Below are positions 56,303 to 64,000 of a stretch of DNA of 64,000 nucleotides, one piece after another. How positions within the stretch are numbered: position 1 is the first letter of the stretch; every line of letters starts with the position of its first letter. Under the pieces are notes generated by a model. It saw only the letters and a list, made by a program, of their open reading frames with translations. It did not search any database and had not been told where the DNA came from. Origin of the DNA: Consotaella salsifontis (GTDB lineage: Bacteria > Pseudomonadota > Alphaproteobacteria > Rhizobiales > Rhizobiaceae); NCBI RefSeq assembly GCF_900167365.1, contig NZ_FUXL01000001.1, forward strand, positions 141,507-205,506, in the 5' to 3' direction. The position numbers were made by a program, and so were the translations under genes.

Positions 56303-57376
56303 CTAATCTTCCGACGCTTCTTCTTCCCCACCGCGATCGAGAAGTTGATCGGCCAAGAGACCGGCATTTTGCCGGATCGCCGTCTCGATCTCGTTGGCGA
56401 CATCCTTGTTGTCTCGCAGGAACTGCTTGGCGTTTTCCCGCCCCTGACCGAGGCGCTGGCTGTTGTAGGAGAACCAGGCGCCTGATTTCTCGACAATGCC
56501 GGTCTTGACGCCGAGATCGACGAGCTCGCCCATCTTCGACACGCCTTCACCGTACATGATGTCGAACTCCACCTGCTTGAAGGGGGGAGCAAGCTTGTTC
56601 TTCACCACCTTGACGCGGGTCTGATTGCCGACCACCTCGTCACGATCCTTGATCGACCCGATGCGGCGGATATCGAGACGGACGGAAGCATAGAACTTCA
56701 ACGCATTGCCGCCGGTCGTCGTTTCGGGCGAGCCGAACATCACGCCGATCTTCATGCGGATCTGGTTGATGAAGATGACCATGCACTTGGAGCGCGAGAT
56801 CGAGGCGGTCAGCTTGCGCAGTGCCTGGCTCATCAGGCGGGCCTGCATGCCAGGAAGGGAATCGCCCATCTCGCCTTCGATTTCGGCGCGGGGCGTTAGC
56901 GCCGCCACCGAATCGACGACGAGAACGTCGATCGCGCCGGAGCGCACCAGCGTGTCCGTAATTTCGAGCGCCTGCTCGCCGGTGTCGGGCTGTGAAATGA
57001 GAAGGTTCTCGAGGTCGACGCCCAGCTTGCGGGCGTAGACCGGGTCCAGCGCGTGCTCGGCGTCCACAAAGCCGCAGATGCCGCCCTTCTTCTGTGCCTC
57101 GGCGATCGTATGCAGCGCCAGGGTCGTCTTGCCCGAGCTTTCCGGACCATAAATCTCGACGATTCTTCCCTTGGGCAGGCCACCGACGCCGAGCGCGATA
57201 TCCAGCCCGAGGGAGCCGGTGGGCACCGTCTCGACCTCGACGATCTTCTCGTTGCTGCCGAGCCGCATCACCGAGCCCTTGCCGAAAGCCCGCTCGATTT
57301 GCGCCAATGCGGCGTCCAGCGCCTTATCCTTGTCCAATGCGGTATCCTCTACGAGACGAAGCATGTTTTGAGCCAT
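56303..57376 (-). CDS. recA: Recombinase RecA
   Basis: DNA strand-exchange ATPase and SOS co-protease of 357 aa. Walker A is GPESSGKT (77-84), Walker B lies in [10 protein letters not shown], the DNA-binding loops L1 and L2 are readable ([20 protein letters not shown] and the [19 protein letters not shown] stretch), and the C-terminus is acidic (GGEEEASED). The start at 57376 ([11 protein letters not shown]) is typical of rhizobial RecA. It is followed by alaS on the same strand. Confidence 0.97.
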   Translation of the reverse strand: MAQNMLRLVEDTALDKDKALDAALAQIERAFGKGSVMRLGSNEKIVEVETVPTGSLGLDIALGVGGLPKGRIVEIYGPESSGKTTLALHTIAEAQKKGGICGFVDAEHALDPVYARKLGVDLENLLISQPDTGEQALEITDTLVRSGAIDVLVVDSVAALTPRAEIEGEMGDSLPGMQARLMSQALRKLTASISRSKCMVIFINQIRMKIGVMFGSPETTTGGNALKFYASVRLDIRRIGSIKDRDEVVGNQTRVKVVKNKLAPPFKQVEFDIMYGEGVSKMGELVDLGVKTGIVEKSGAWFSYNSQRLGQGRENAKQFLRDNKDVANEIETAIRQNAGLLADQLLDRGGEEEASED

Positions 57377-57435
57377 GGGACGCTGCCTTATTTCACGGGC
57401 GGGGAAGCGACGCAATGTGAGAACGCCAATCAGAT

Positions 57436-57450
57436 GTACGTGGTTTGTTC
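57436..57450 (-). promoter_or_regulatory. Candidate LexA (SOS) box upstream of recA
   Basis: GTAC-N7-GTTC at 57436-57450 differs by one base from the alphaproteobacterial LexA site GTTC-N7-GTTC. It lies 60 bp upstream of the recA start, where an operator is expected. No perfect site is visible in the interval. Confidence 0.35.
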
Positions 57451-57552
57451 TCATTTCGCAAGAGTGTGTGGTCTCGTTTTGTTCTTTTCTGGCCTGTTGA
57501 TTCGCTTCGTGTCCCTCTGGTCATTCACCGCAAAATGGTGAATGGCATCCGC

Positions 57553-58500
57553 ATGTCGAACGCACAGTCATTCCTGCTTGTGGGAGCCGCTCATATCGAC
57601 CGGCGCGCCCGTTCCCAGTCTGCTTTCGTTCCCGCCGCGTCCAATCCTGGTCATCTCCACACTGCTGTCGGTGGGGCGGTCTTCAATGCCGCTGTCGTGC
57701 TGCGCGCTGTCGGCGCTGAGGTGGCATATCTAGGTGCACGTGGCGGCGACGCGGATGGCGAGTTGGTCGAATCGACGCTTTCGGAGATGGGCGTGCGTGA
57801 TTGCGCGACGACCTGGCTCGACCGCGCCACGCCCAGCTACACGGCAATTCTCGACGACCACGGCGATCTCGTCGCGGGCATCGCCGATATGGCGCTCTAT
57901 GATTTTCTTTCGCCGCGCTTTTTCGCGCGGCGCCATATTCGTGAGCTGATCGCCGGCAGCAACGCGCTCCTGTTTGACGCCAATTTGCCTTCTGCGACGA
58001 TTGAGCGGCTCGTTCGGGAGGCTTCGGGCCGCCCCACCGCTGCCATTGGTGTTTCTCCGGCGAAGGTTACGCGGCTTAGAGGAGCGCTGCCGCTTCTGTC
58101 GGCGGTTTTTCTAAGCCGCGCCGAGGCGGCTGCACTGGTCGATGCCGATGCCTCGGCGGATGTGGTCGAACTCGCCAACGCGCTCGTCGAGCGCGGCATC
58201 CGGCAGGCGTCTATCAGCGATGGGCCGCGACTGCTCGCCATTCTTGACGACGGCGTCGTGCTACAACAGGAACCGCTCGTCCTCCCCAACGTCGCTGATG
58301 TCACCGGAGCCGGTGACACGCTGGCCGGCGCCGCGTTCTTCTGGTTTTGCCAGGGGGTGCCCTTTAAGGAAGCCGTTCGCCGAGGAATGGCCGCCGCCTT
58401 CGTTCGGGTCGCGGGGGGCGCGCTCACCGCGCCGGCCTTCAGTGAGAATTCATCCGCGGTGCTTGCGGAAATGCCGCCGGCCAGACCGGTCGCCAGATAG
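57553..58500 (+). CDS. psuK: PfkB-family sugar kinase, probable pseudouridine kinase
   Basis: Ribokinase-superfamily protein of about 315 aa. The N-terminal glycine pair region is HTAVGGAVFNAA. The C-terminal catalytic motif DVTGAGDTLAGA holds the base Asp. Its partner downstream, 11 bp away, is the pseudouridine-5'-phosphate glycosidase gene, which identifies the substrate as pseudouridine. The best start is 57553 (MSNAQSFLL), but an in-frame ATG at 57535 cannot be excluded; neither has a strong ribosome binding site. Confidence 0.88.
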   Translation: MSNAQSFLLVGAAHIDRRARSQSAFVPAASNPGHLHTAVGGAVFNAAVVLRAVGAEVAYLGARGGDADGELVESTLSEMGVRDCATTWLDRATPSYTAILDDHGDLVAGIADMALYDFLSPRFFARRHIRELIAGSNALLFDANLPSATIERLVREASGRPTAAIGVSPAKVTRLRGALPLLSAVFLSRAEAAALVDADASADVVELANALVERGIRQASISDGPRLLAILDDGVVLQQEPLVLPNVADVTGAGDTLAGAAFFWFCQGVPFKEAVRRGMAAAFVRVAGGALTAPAFSENSSAVLAEMPPARPVAR

Positions 58501-58511
58501 GATCCATAACG

Positions 58512-59426
58512 ATGCACGATACGCCCTACGTCCTCTCGCCGGCTGTTGCCGAAGCCATTCGCGGCGGCCGCCCGGTGGTGGCCCTTGAGTCGACCATTAT
58601 CACCCACGGAATGCCCTGGCCGTCGAACCTCGAAATGGCGGTGAAGGTCGAGGAGATTATCACGCAGGAAGGGGCCGTTCCCGCGACCATCGCGGTGGTC
58701 GACGGCGTGCTCCGAATTGGCCTCGAGCGTCCGACGCTGGAGGCGCTGGCGCAAACGAAGGATGCGATGAAGGTCTCGCGCGCGGACCTGGCCTTCGCGG
58801 TCGCGACGGGGCGCACGGGCGCGACGACGGTCGCCGCCACGATGATTGCCGCCGCACTGGCCGGGATTTCGGTCTTCGCGACAGGCGGAATCGGCGGTGT
58901 TCATCGCGGCGCCGAGCAGAGCTTCGACATCTCGGCGGATCTCGAGGAGTTCGCTCGCACGCCAGTCATTGTCGTCTCGGCCGGCGCCAAGGCGATTCTC
59001 GATTTGAAGAAAACGCTCGAAGTTCTGGAAACCAAGGGCGTTCCTGTGGTTGCCTTCGGCTCGGACGAATTCCCCTCATTCTGGTCGCGCTCGTCCGGTC
59101 TGCCGGCGCCTCTGCGCCTCGATGATGCGGTCGACGTGGCCTCATTTCAAAATGCCCGCGCGCGGCTCGGCCTCACCGGGGGAATGTTGGTCGCCAACCC
59201 CGTGCCGGAAGCCTCGGCTATCGATAATCAGACGATCGAGGCGTGGATCGCCACCGCGCTCGCCGATGCGGAAGCCGCGGGAATCTCCCACAAGGAGGTG
59301 ACGCCGTTCCTCCTGTCGCGGATGTTCGAACTCAGCGGCGGCAAGACGCTCGAAACCAACATCGCACTGGTGGAATCGAACGCGCGGCTCGCTGCGCGCA
59401 TCGCCCGCGCTCTCGCTCAGTCATAA
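58512..59426 (+). CDS. psuG: Pseudouridine-5'-phosphate glycosidase
   Basis: Splits pseudouridine 5'-phosphate into uracil and ribose 5-phosphate (304 aa, IndA family). Conserved blocks are ALESTIITHGMPWP, VAATMIAAALAGISVFATGGIGGVH (in two parts) and VVSAGAKAILDLKKTLEVLE with the catalytic lysine. With psuK it completes a two-gene pathway that recycles the modified nucleoside from RNA turnover. No dedicated nucleoside transporter is adjacent. Confidence 0.94.
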   Translation: MHDTPYVLSPAVAEAIRGGRPVVALESTIITHGMPWPSNLEMAVKVEEIITQEGAVPATIAVVDGVLRIGLERPTLEALAQTKDAMKVSRADLAFAVATGRTGATTVAATMIAAALAGISVFATGGIGGVHRGAEQSFDISADLEEFARTPVIVVSAGAKAILDLKKTLEVLETKGVPVVAFGSDEFPSFWSRSSGLPAPLRLDDAVDVASFQNARARLGLTGGMLVANPVPEASAIDNQTIEAWIATALADAEAAGISHKEVTPFLLSRMFELSGGKTLETNIALVESNARLAARIARALAQS

Positions 59427-59499
59427 TCCTACACGCGGCGGGCGTTTCGATCCTGGCGGGGCCGGGCCGGGCGCCCACGCTTCATTTGCCGTATCGGCA

Positions 59500-59515
59500 G
59501 TTGACCTGTGTCAAC
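59500..59515. promoter_or_regulatory. Perfect palindrome of Crp/Fnr-family type in front of the hybrid regulator gene
   Basis: TTGAC-N4-GTCAA (59501-59514), flanked by G and C to make a 16-bp palindrome (59500-59515). It has the TTG-N8-CAA spacing of FNR/FixK/NNR-type sites. It lies 125 bp upstream of the regulator ATG. Confidence 0.6.
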
Positions 59516-59640
59516 CAGCCTTGATCGCGCGCGTTGTAACGAAACTGGCGTCCAGTGCGCTCTCCATGATACGTTGATCCGCATCTGGGAGGTAGCATCG
59601 CGGTTTCCACAAGCGCTTGATCTGGGTTGGAGGCAGGTGC

Positions 59641-61431
59641 ATGACGCTGACAGAGAGCCTCAAGGCTGACGCCCAATGCATTTCCGGTTGCGAGGGTGAT
59701 GGTTCCATCGCCGAGCGCTGCCTGACCTGCAACGAGCCGTCCCGCCCTCAAGGGCAGATCCGTCATTGCGTCATTGCGAATTCCCCCCGAGGCACGGGCC
59801 GCGATGCCCAGACGCTGCTGACCGCGCGTCGCCGCTTCCTTTCCGACGGGGTTATCCCGCGCGGTATCTCGCTGCCGGTCCTGCGCTCCTGGCGGCGCAG
59901 CGCCGCTCGCGGTCTAGATCCCGAGATGCGGCCGAAGATCGAGCATTCCACCCGCCACGAAATGCGCGAGGCGCTCCAGCGCAACGAAACGCTGATACAG
60001 GCGGCGTGGGGTGAGGTCGAGACGCTGTGCCGCGATGCCGAGCCGGCGGGAGGCATTGTCGTTCTGACCGACCCTAACGGGCTCGTCCTGTTGCGCGTCG
60101 GCGACGGCCAGTTTGCGGAGCAAGCCTCCGCCGCCGCGCTGCATCCCGGCGCGAACTGGAGCGAGGATTCAGTCGGCACCAGCGCCATCGGCGTATCGCT
60201 GGTAGAACAGGGTGAAATTTCGGTTTTCGGAGCCGAACATTTCCTCTCGCGGCACAGCTGCTTTTCCTGTTCCGCCATGCCGATCTTCGGACCCGATGGC
60301 GCAGTCGCAGGGGTCTTGGACCTCTCGACGCCGCACGATGTTTCCCACGCTTATAGTCTTGCTCTGGTGCGGCGCGCCGTCGAACAGGTGGAGCGGCGGC
60401 TTTTCGAGCGCCGGTTCGGCAAGCTCGAACAGATGCATCTCCACTCCAATCCCTACCTTGTCGGGGGGCCACACGAGGGCTTGCTGGCCTTCGACGGCGA
60501 GCGCCTGATCGGCGCCAACCGCAACGCGATCAATCTGCTGGGCCTTGCCTGGTCGGCGGTCGGCGCCATGCGTTTCGACCAGCTCTTTTCCGTGGAACGG
60601 GAGAGCATCGGCGTGGCCTCCGACAACTCCATGGTTCAGACAACGCGCGGGTCGACGCTGTTCGCGAGAATGCAGACGCCACCCGGCAGCAGCCACAGCG
60701 CGGCGCCGGTGCCGGCGGCGAGGAGACAGGCGACGGACGCCGAATGGTCGGTCGCCGAGGAGCCTGAGGCGAGAGAGGACAGCGAGAGCCGGACCATCGT
60801 CGACCGGCTGATGCCCTTCATGTCCAGCGGCCAGTTTTCCATGAGAAAGCTGAAGGCCGGAAGGCTGATCTATGGCTTCCAGGATCTCGATGACGACGAA
60901 GGCAGCCTGATGGTGGTGCGGAGCGGCCGCATCCGTTCCTTCGCCTCGTTCGAAGGCAAGGAGCTGACGCTTTTCACCCTTGATGCCGGCGACGCCATGA
61001 TCCTCCACGACAACACCATGTTGGAGGTCAAGAAGGACGCGGAAATTCTCGTCGTGAGGAGCAGCGTGTTCCGGCAGCTGGTCAAGGCGGATCCGGAGCT
61101 GGCGCTCCAAATCGTGCCGGAGATCGAGCGGCGGCTGGGAAAGTCGATCCGCATGATCGAGGAGATGGCGTTCCACGGCGTGCGGTATCGGCTGGTTCGA
61201 ACGCTCTGCGAGACGGCCGATCGAGACGGCCGCAAGGCCAACCGCGGTATCGTCATCGATATCGCGCCCCATGGCGAGGATTTGGCGATGCAGATTGGGG
61301 CGACGCGCCAGACCGTGTCGACGGTCATCGCGGAGCTCGTGCGGGGCGGAATTCTTCAGCGCAACGGGAACACCTCCATCATCATCCCCGACATCAACCG
61401 GCTCAAGGCAGAACTCGACCTGCCCAAATAG
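59641..61431 (+). CDS. Hybrid regulator: AcoR-like GAF and PAS-like sensory half fused to a Crp/Fnr effector and HTH domain
   Basis: Protein of 596 aa. Order: a Cys-rich N-terminus (Cys13, Cys17, Cys27, Cys30 and Cys43); the SLPVLRSWRRSAARGLDP block usual at the head of AcoR-type activators; a GAF domain at about 125-235 with WSEDSVGTSAIGVSL and VAGVLDLSTPHD; a PAS-like region at about 275-325; an Ala/Pro/Glu linker; a cNMP-binding fold at about 385-490; and a Crp-type winged helix with recognition helix GATRQTVSTVIAEL (563-576). AcoR proteins carry a sigma-54 AAA+ module at the point where this one has the Crp part. GGAGG precedes the ATG at 59641; an upstream TTG is also in frame. hypB follows after 76 bp. 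Confidence 0.85.
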   Translation: MTLTESLKADAQCISGCEGDGSIAERCLTCNEPSRPQGQIRHCVIANSPRGTGRDAQTLLTARRRFLSDGVIPRGISLPVLRSWRRSAARGLDPEMRPKIEHSTRHEMREALQRNETLIQAAWGEVETLCRDAEPAGGIVVLTDPNGLVLLRVGDGQFAEQASAAALHPGANWSEDSVGTSAIGVSLVEQGEISVFGAEHFLSRHSCFSCSAMPIFGPDGAVAGVLDLSTPHDVSHAYSLALVRRAVEQVERRLFERRFGKLEQMHLHSNPYLVGGPHEGLLAFDGERLIGANRNAINLLGLAWSAVGAMRFDQLFSVERESIGVASDNSMVQTTRGSTLFARMQTPPGSSHSAAPVPAARRQATDAEWSVAEEPEAREDSESRTIVDRLMPFMSSGQFSMRKLKAGRLIYGFQDLDDDEGSLMVVRSGRIRSFASFEGKELTLFTLDAGDAMILHDNTMLEVKKDAEILVVRSSVFRQLVKADPELALQIVPEIERRLGKSIRMIEEMAFHGVRYRLVRTLCETADRDGRKANRGIVIDIAPHGEDLAMQIGATRQTVSTVIAELVRGGILQRNGNTSIIIPDINRLKAELDLPK

Positions 61432-61507
61432 AGGCGGGCGCGCCCGTGAAGCGCTCGCGGCGCGGCGATCGGCCGGCGCGGGCGGAAACTGAAAAGGACT
61501 TAAGCTT

Positions 61508-62350
61508 ATGTGCCAAACCTGTGGCTGCGGCGGACACCGCGCCAGCGACAGCGAAACGGTGACGGTGCTCGAAAATCTCCTGGCGGAGAATGATCGGGTC
61601 GCCAGTCACGTGCGCGAGCACTTCAACCAGCATGGCGTCCTGGCCGTGAACCTGATGTCCTCGCCCGGCTCGGGTAAGACCGCGCTCTTGGAAGCGACGG
61701 TCAAGGCCTTGCCGGCGGGCGTGAGGGCAGCTGTCGTGGTAGGCGACCTCGAAACCGAAAACGATGCTGACCGCATTCGGCGCCATGGTGTTCCAGCCGT
61801 GCAGATCACGACGGGCGTTACCTGCCATCTCGACGCCGTCATGGTGCATGACGCGCTTCACGATCTGTCCCTGGCCGATATCGACATTCTCTTCATCGAG
61901 AACGTCGGCAATCTCGTCTGTCCGGCGGACTTCGACCTCGGCCACCACAAGAACGTGGTGCTGCTCTCGGTGACGGAAGGCGACGACAAGCCCGAGAAGT
62001 ACCCGGTGATGTTCCGCGCCTCCGATCTGGTTCTCGTCACGAAGGCGGACCTGCTGCCGTTCATCGAGGAGTTTGATCCGGAACGCGCGCGGCGCTCTAT
62101 CGCTCGTGTCCGGGGCGAGGGGGCCGTGGTCGACGTCTCCTCGAAGAAGGGCGAGGGTATGGCCGCCTGGGCCGATTGGCTCGTGAGCCAACTCGCCGAT
62201 CTTCGCCGGCAGTACCCCAAGGACGGCAAGGCGCACGGGCATAGTCACGATCACGATGAGGTGGCTGCAGACCATAGCCACGTTCACGAGCACGACCATG
62301 CCCATGGACATCACCACCATCATCATGAGCACGGCCACAGCCACGCTTGA
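61508..62350 (+). CDS. hypB: Hydrogenase/urease-type nickel-insertion GTPase HypB with a C-terminal His-rich tail
   Basis: SIMIBI-class GTPase of 280 aa. The N-terminal nickel site is MCQTCGCGG (Cys2, Cys5, Cys7). The G domain has Walker A SSPGSGKT (51-58), the metal site Cys106-His107 with Cys138, and the NKxD-like TKAD. The last 45 residues hold 19 histidines. In characterised HypB proteins with His-rich regions the histidines lie near the N-terminus, so the location here is atypical. No hypA, hydrogenase or urease genes lie in the window. It follows the GAF-Crp regulator on the same strand and AAAGGA precedes its ATG. Confidence 0.93.
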   Translation: MCQTCGCGGHRASDSETVTVLENLLAENDRVASHVREHFNQHGVLAVNLMSSPGSGKTALLEATVKALPAGVRAAVVVGDLETENDADRIRRHGVPAVQITTGVTCHLDAVMVHDALHDLSLADIDILFIENVGNLVCPADFDLGHHKNVVLLSVTEGDDKPEKYPVMFRASDLVLVTKADLLPFIEEFDPERARRSIARVRGEGAVVDVSSKKGEGMAAWADWLVSQLADLRRQYPKDGKAHGHSHDHDEVAADHSHVHEHDHAHGHHHHHHEHGHSHA

Positions 62351-62359
62351 CGGGGCGTC

Positions 62360-62380
62360 CGGCGGGAGAGCCTCCCGCCG
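62360..62380 (+). terminator. Hairpin after hypB
   Basis: CGGCGGGA (62360-62367) and TCCCGCCG (62373-62380) pair around a 5-nt loop, 10 bp after the hypB stop. A T-tract is lacking. Confidence 0.45.
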
Positions 62381-62473
62381 AACCCGTCGCCAATCGTCTC
62401 TGAGTCGTGGCCCGGTGTGAGAGGGCGGCTCGGACGCCGCCGCCCATAAGGGCAAGAGCTCAGCGTCTCGCGA

Positions 62474-63220
62474 TCACTGGAGGGCGGCCGCCTGGGCAAC
62501 GGCGTCTGCGCCCGCCGGTAGATGCATCGGACAGTTCGGGTCCGTCGCGGCCCGCCATACGCCTTCCGCGACGTCGAGAGGGCGGGTCACGAGGCTATCT
62601 TGCGCCCAGCTCGCGAAAACGCCCTGTGCGATGTCGGCATAGGCTTCGGGGATGCCGGCGGTCATGCGCGCCCGGGCATTGTCGCCAAAGCGCGTTTCCG
62701 GCGCCCGCCCCGGCAGGACGATGCGCGCGCGCACTCCGAACGGTTCGAGTTCCAGCGCCAGGCATTCGGTGAAGGCGTTCACCGCGGCCTTGCTCGCCGT
62801 GTAGACGGAGAGAAGGTGGAGGGGCTTCAGCGTCACCGTCGAGGTGACATTAACGATGACGCCCGACCCTCGCTCGCGCATCTGGGGGATGCCAGCCTGG
62901 GTCATGGCCATCGTGCCGAGCGTGTTCGTCTCGAATATCTCCCGCGCCGTCGGAATCGGCGTTCCTTCCAGCGGATTGAGCCAGCCGATACCGGCGTTGT
63001 TGACGAGCACGTCGATGGCGCCCGCATCGGCCACGGCGCGCTCGATGCTCGCGGCATCGGTGACGTCGAGCGCCAGCACCTTGAGACGGTCGGAAGCCGG
63101 CAGAACGTCCTCGCGTGGCTTTCGCATGGTGGCGACGACGTCCCAGCCTCGGTCGAGGAAAAGGCGGGCGGTCTCTAGGCCGAAGCCGGACGAACATCCG
63201 GTGATGAGTGCGGTGGGCAT
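62474..63220 (-). CDS. Short-chain dehydrogenase/reductase
   Basis: Classical SDR of 248 aa. The cofactor motif is TGCSSGFG, the structural NNAG is in VLVNNAGIG, and the catalytic set is Ser127 with Tyr140 and Lys144 (YTASK). Arg33 and Lys34 after the second strand favour NADP(H). The substrate is unknown. It is divergent from the AraC-family regulator gene, with 102 bp between the starts, so it is probably that regulator's target. Confidence 0.9.
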   Translation of the reverse strand: MPTALITGCSSGFGLETARLFLDRGWDVVATMRKPREDVLPASDRLKVLALDVTDAASIERAVADAGAIDVLVNNAGIGWLNPLEGTPIPTAREIFETNTLGTMAMTQAGIPQMRERGSGVIVNVTSTVTLKPLHLLSVYTASKAAVNAFTECLALELEPFGVRARIVLPGRAPETRFGDNARARMTAGIPEAYADIAQGVFASWAQDSLVTRPLDVAEGVWRAATDPNCPMHLPAGADAVAQAAALQ

Positions 63221-63322
63221 AATGCTACTCCTGTCGGTGGGTGGCGATGGCGAAGGAGATAGGCGCGGACCTTCGGACCTGCTACGATAGATCGTCCGTA
63301 TGATCTTGGCGAAAGTCCGGAA

Positions 63323-64000
63323 ATGGTCGATCCTTTGACGCAGGTCGTCAGTCTTCTCCAGCCACGGGCGGAGTTGTCGAAGGTGGTGACCGCCCACGGC
63401 GTCTGGCGTGTGAGGCGCACCGAGGCAGGCCGCCCCTTCTACTGTGCCGCGTTGGACGGATCGGCGCGCCTTCTCCTCAATGACCGCGAGCCGCTCGTGC
63501 TGGAGAAGGGGGATTTTCTCCTGATTCCGGCGGCCTTCGACTTCGCGATGGAGAGCATCGATCAGCCTTCAGGGAGAAGCCTGGATTCGGAACCGACGAT
63601 GGTGCGGCCGGGTGCCGCCCGGATCGGCGACGAGGGCGACCTGCCCGTGACCCGGATGCTCGTCGGTTATTGCTCCTTCGGATCGAGCGATGCGGCGCTG
63701 CTGGTTTCCTTGCTGCCGCAGTTGGTTCATGTGTGGGGGGAGCGGCGCCTGACCATCCTCGTCAAGCTGGTCGATGAGGAGTCCCGTGGTTTTCGTCCGG
63801 GGCGCGAGGTCATCCTTTCGCGTCTCCTCGAGGTGCTCCTGATCGAGGCTCTGCGCGCGACGGCCGGCCCGAGCGCGGCGCCCGGCCTCCTCCGGGGGCT
63901 CGGCGATGAGCGCCTGGCGGCCGTTCTCCGGCGCATTCATGAGGAGCCGAGGAGGCCGTGGACCGTCGGCCAGCTGGCGCGGGAAGCCGCGCTGTCCCGC
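63323..64000 (+). CDS. AraC-family transcriptional regulator, cut by the window end
   Basis: N-terminal 226 residues of an AraC-type regulator. A cupin-type sensory domain is visible (LNDREPLVLEKGDFLLIPAAFDF, later LVGYCSFGSSDAALLVSLLP and EALRATAGPS). The start of the helix-turn-helix region follows (RIHEEPRRPWTVGQLAREAALSR, in two parts). The sequence runs off the window in frame. The divergent SDR gene is the likely target. Confidence 0.85.
   Translation, partial: MVDPLTQVVSLLQPRAELSKVVTAHGVWRVRRTEAGRPFYCAALDGSARLLLNDREPLVLEKGDFLLIPAAFDFAMESIDQPSGRSLDSEPTMVRPGAARIGDEGDLPVTRMLVGYCSFGSSDAALLVSLLPQLVHVWGERRLTILVKLVDEESRGFRPGREVILSRLLEVLLIEALRATAGPSAAPGLLRGLGDERLAAVLRRIHEEPRRPWTVGQLAREAALSR

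Overview
This is a GC-rich chromosomal segment of an alphaproteobacterium, most likely of the order Hyphomicrobiales (Rhizobiales). The pointers are the fabF2-fabF1-adh-lpxXL end of the very-long-chain fatty acid lipid A cluster, the purC-purS-purQ...purL-bolA-grxD order, the recA-alaS-icd-trmJ-murI block, an F1-ATPase zeta inhibitor (DUF1476), an eukaryotic-type NADP isocitrate dehydrogenase and EcfG-type (GGAAC-N17-CGTT) stress promoters. The genus cannot be fixed from sequence alone. I saw no insertion sequence, prophage, CRISPR array, rRNA or tRNA; the window is mostly vertically inherited core and conserved accessory genes.

Layout. 0-5 kb: lipid A very-long-chain acyl synthesis and transfer. 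5-8 kb: signalling (GGDEF/EAL protein, single-domain response regulator, DUF4405 membrane protein). 8-13 kb: beta-hydroxyacid dehydrogenase, an amino-acid ABC importer without its ATPase, and an AEC carrier. 13-16 kb: molybdenum cofactor genes moaA and mobA with two small exported proteins, and a DUF971 protein. 16-19.4 kb: Anbu bacterial proteasome homologue with its alpha-E and ATP-grasp partners. 19.6-25 kb: ThrE-type exporter, phosphohexomutase, orphan larB, gabD. 25.3-27 kb: DUF2249 / DUF59 / NnrS-like cluster, probably linked to nitric oxide or Fe-S repair. 27-30 kb: esterase-like hydrolase and Tat-exported CpdB. 30-33.4 kb: sulfur and alanine quality-control operon (cysK, alaX, mercaptopyruvate sulfurtransferase, GNAT). 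33.5-38 kb: a compact EcfG-driven Pmp3/YqaE gene, rpsD, ttcA, an inositol-monophosphatase, and an MFS drug exporter. 38-44.2 kb: grxD, bolA and purine genes. 44.4-49.5 kb: zeta subunit, then ackA-pta-FNT acetate module. 50-57.4 kb: murI, trmJ, icd, alaS, recA. 57.5-59.4 kb: pseudouridine catabolism psuK-psuG. 59.5-62.4 kb: an unusual GAF/PAS-Crp hybrid regulator next to an orphan hypB with a C-terminal His tail. 62.4-64 kb: SDR oxidoreductase divergent from a truncated AraC-family regulator.

The most unusual content is the regulator-hypB pair. The AcoR-like sensory half (GAF plus PAS-like) is joined directly to a Crp/Fnr cNMP-fold and helix-turn-helix instead of a sigma-54 AAA+ module. It carries an N-terminal cysteine cluster, and a perfect TTGAC-N4-GTCAA palindrome lies in front of it. 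Other points to check are a ketosynthase paired with a ketosynthase-like protein that has lost the catalytic Cys, a mobA with no usable AUG/GUG/UUG start downstream of its neighbour, a terminator whose 3' arm supplies the next gene's Shine-Dalgarno sequence, and a hairpin that sequesters the ribosome binding site of a membrane protein gene in the purine cluster.
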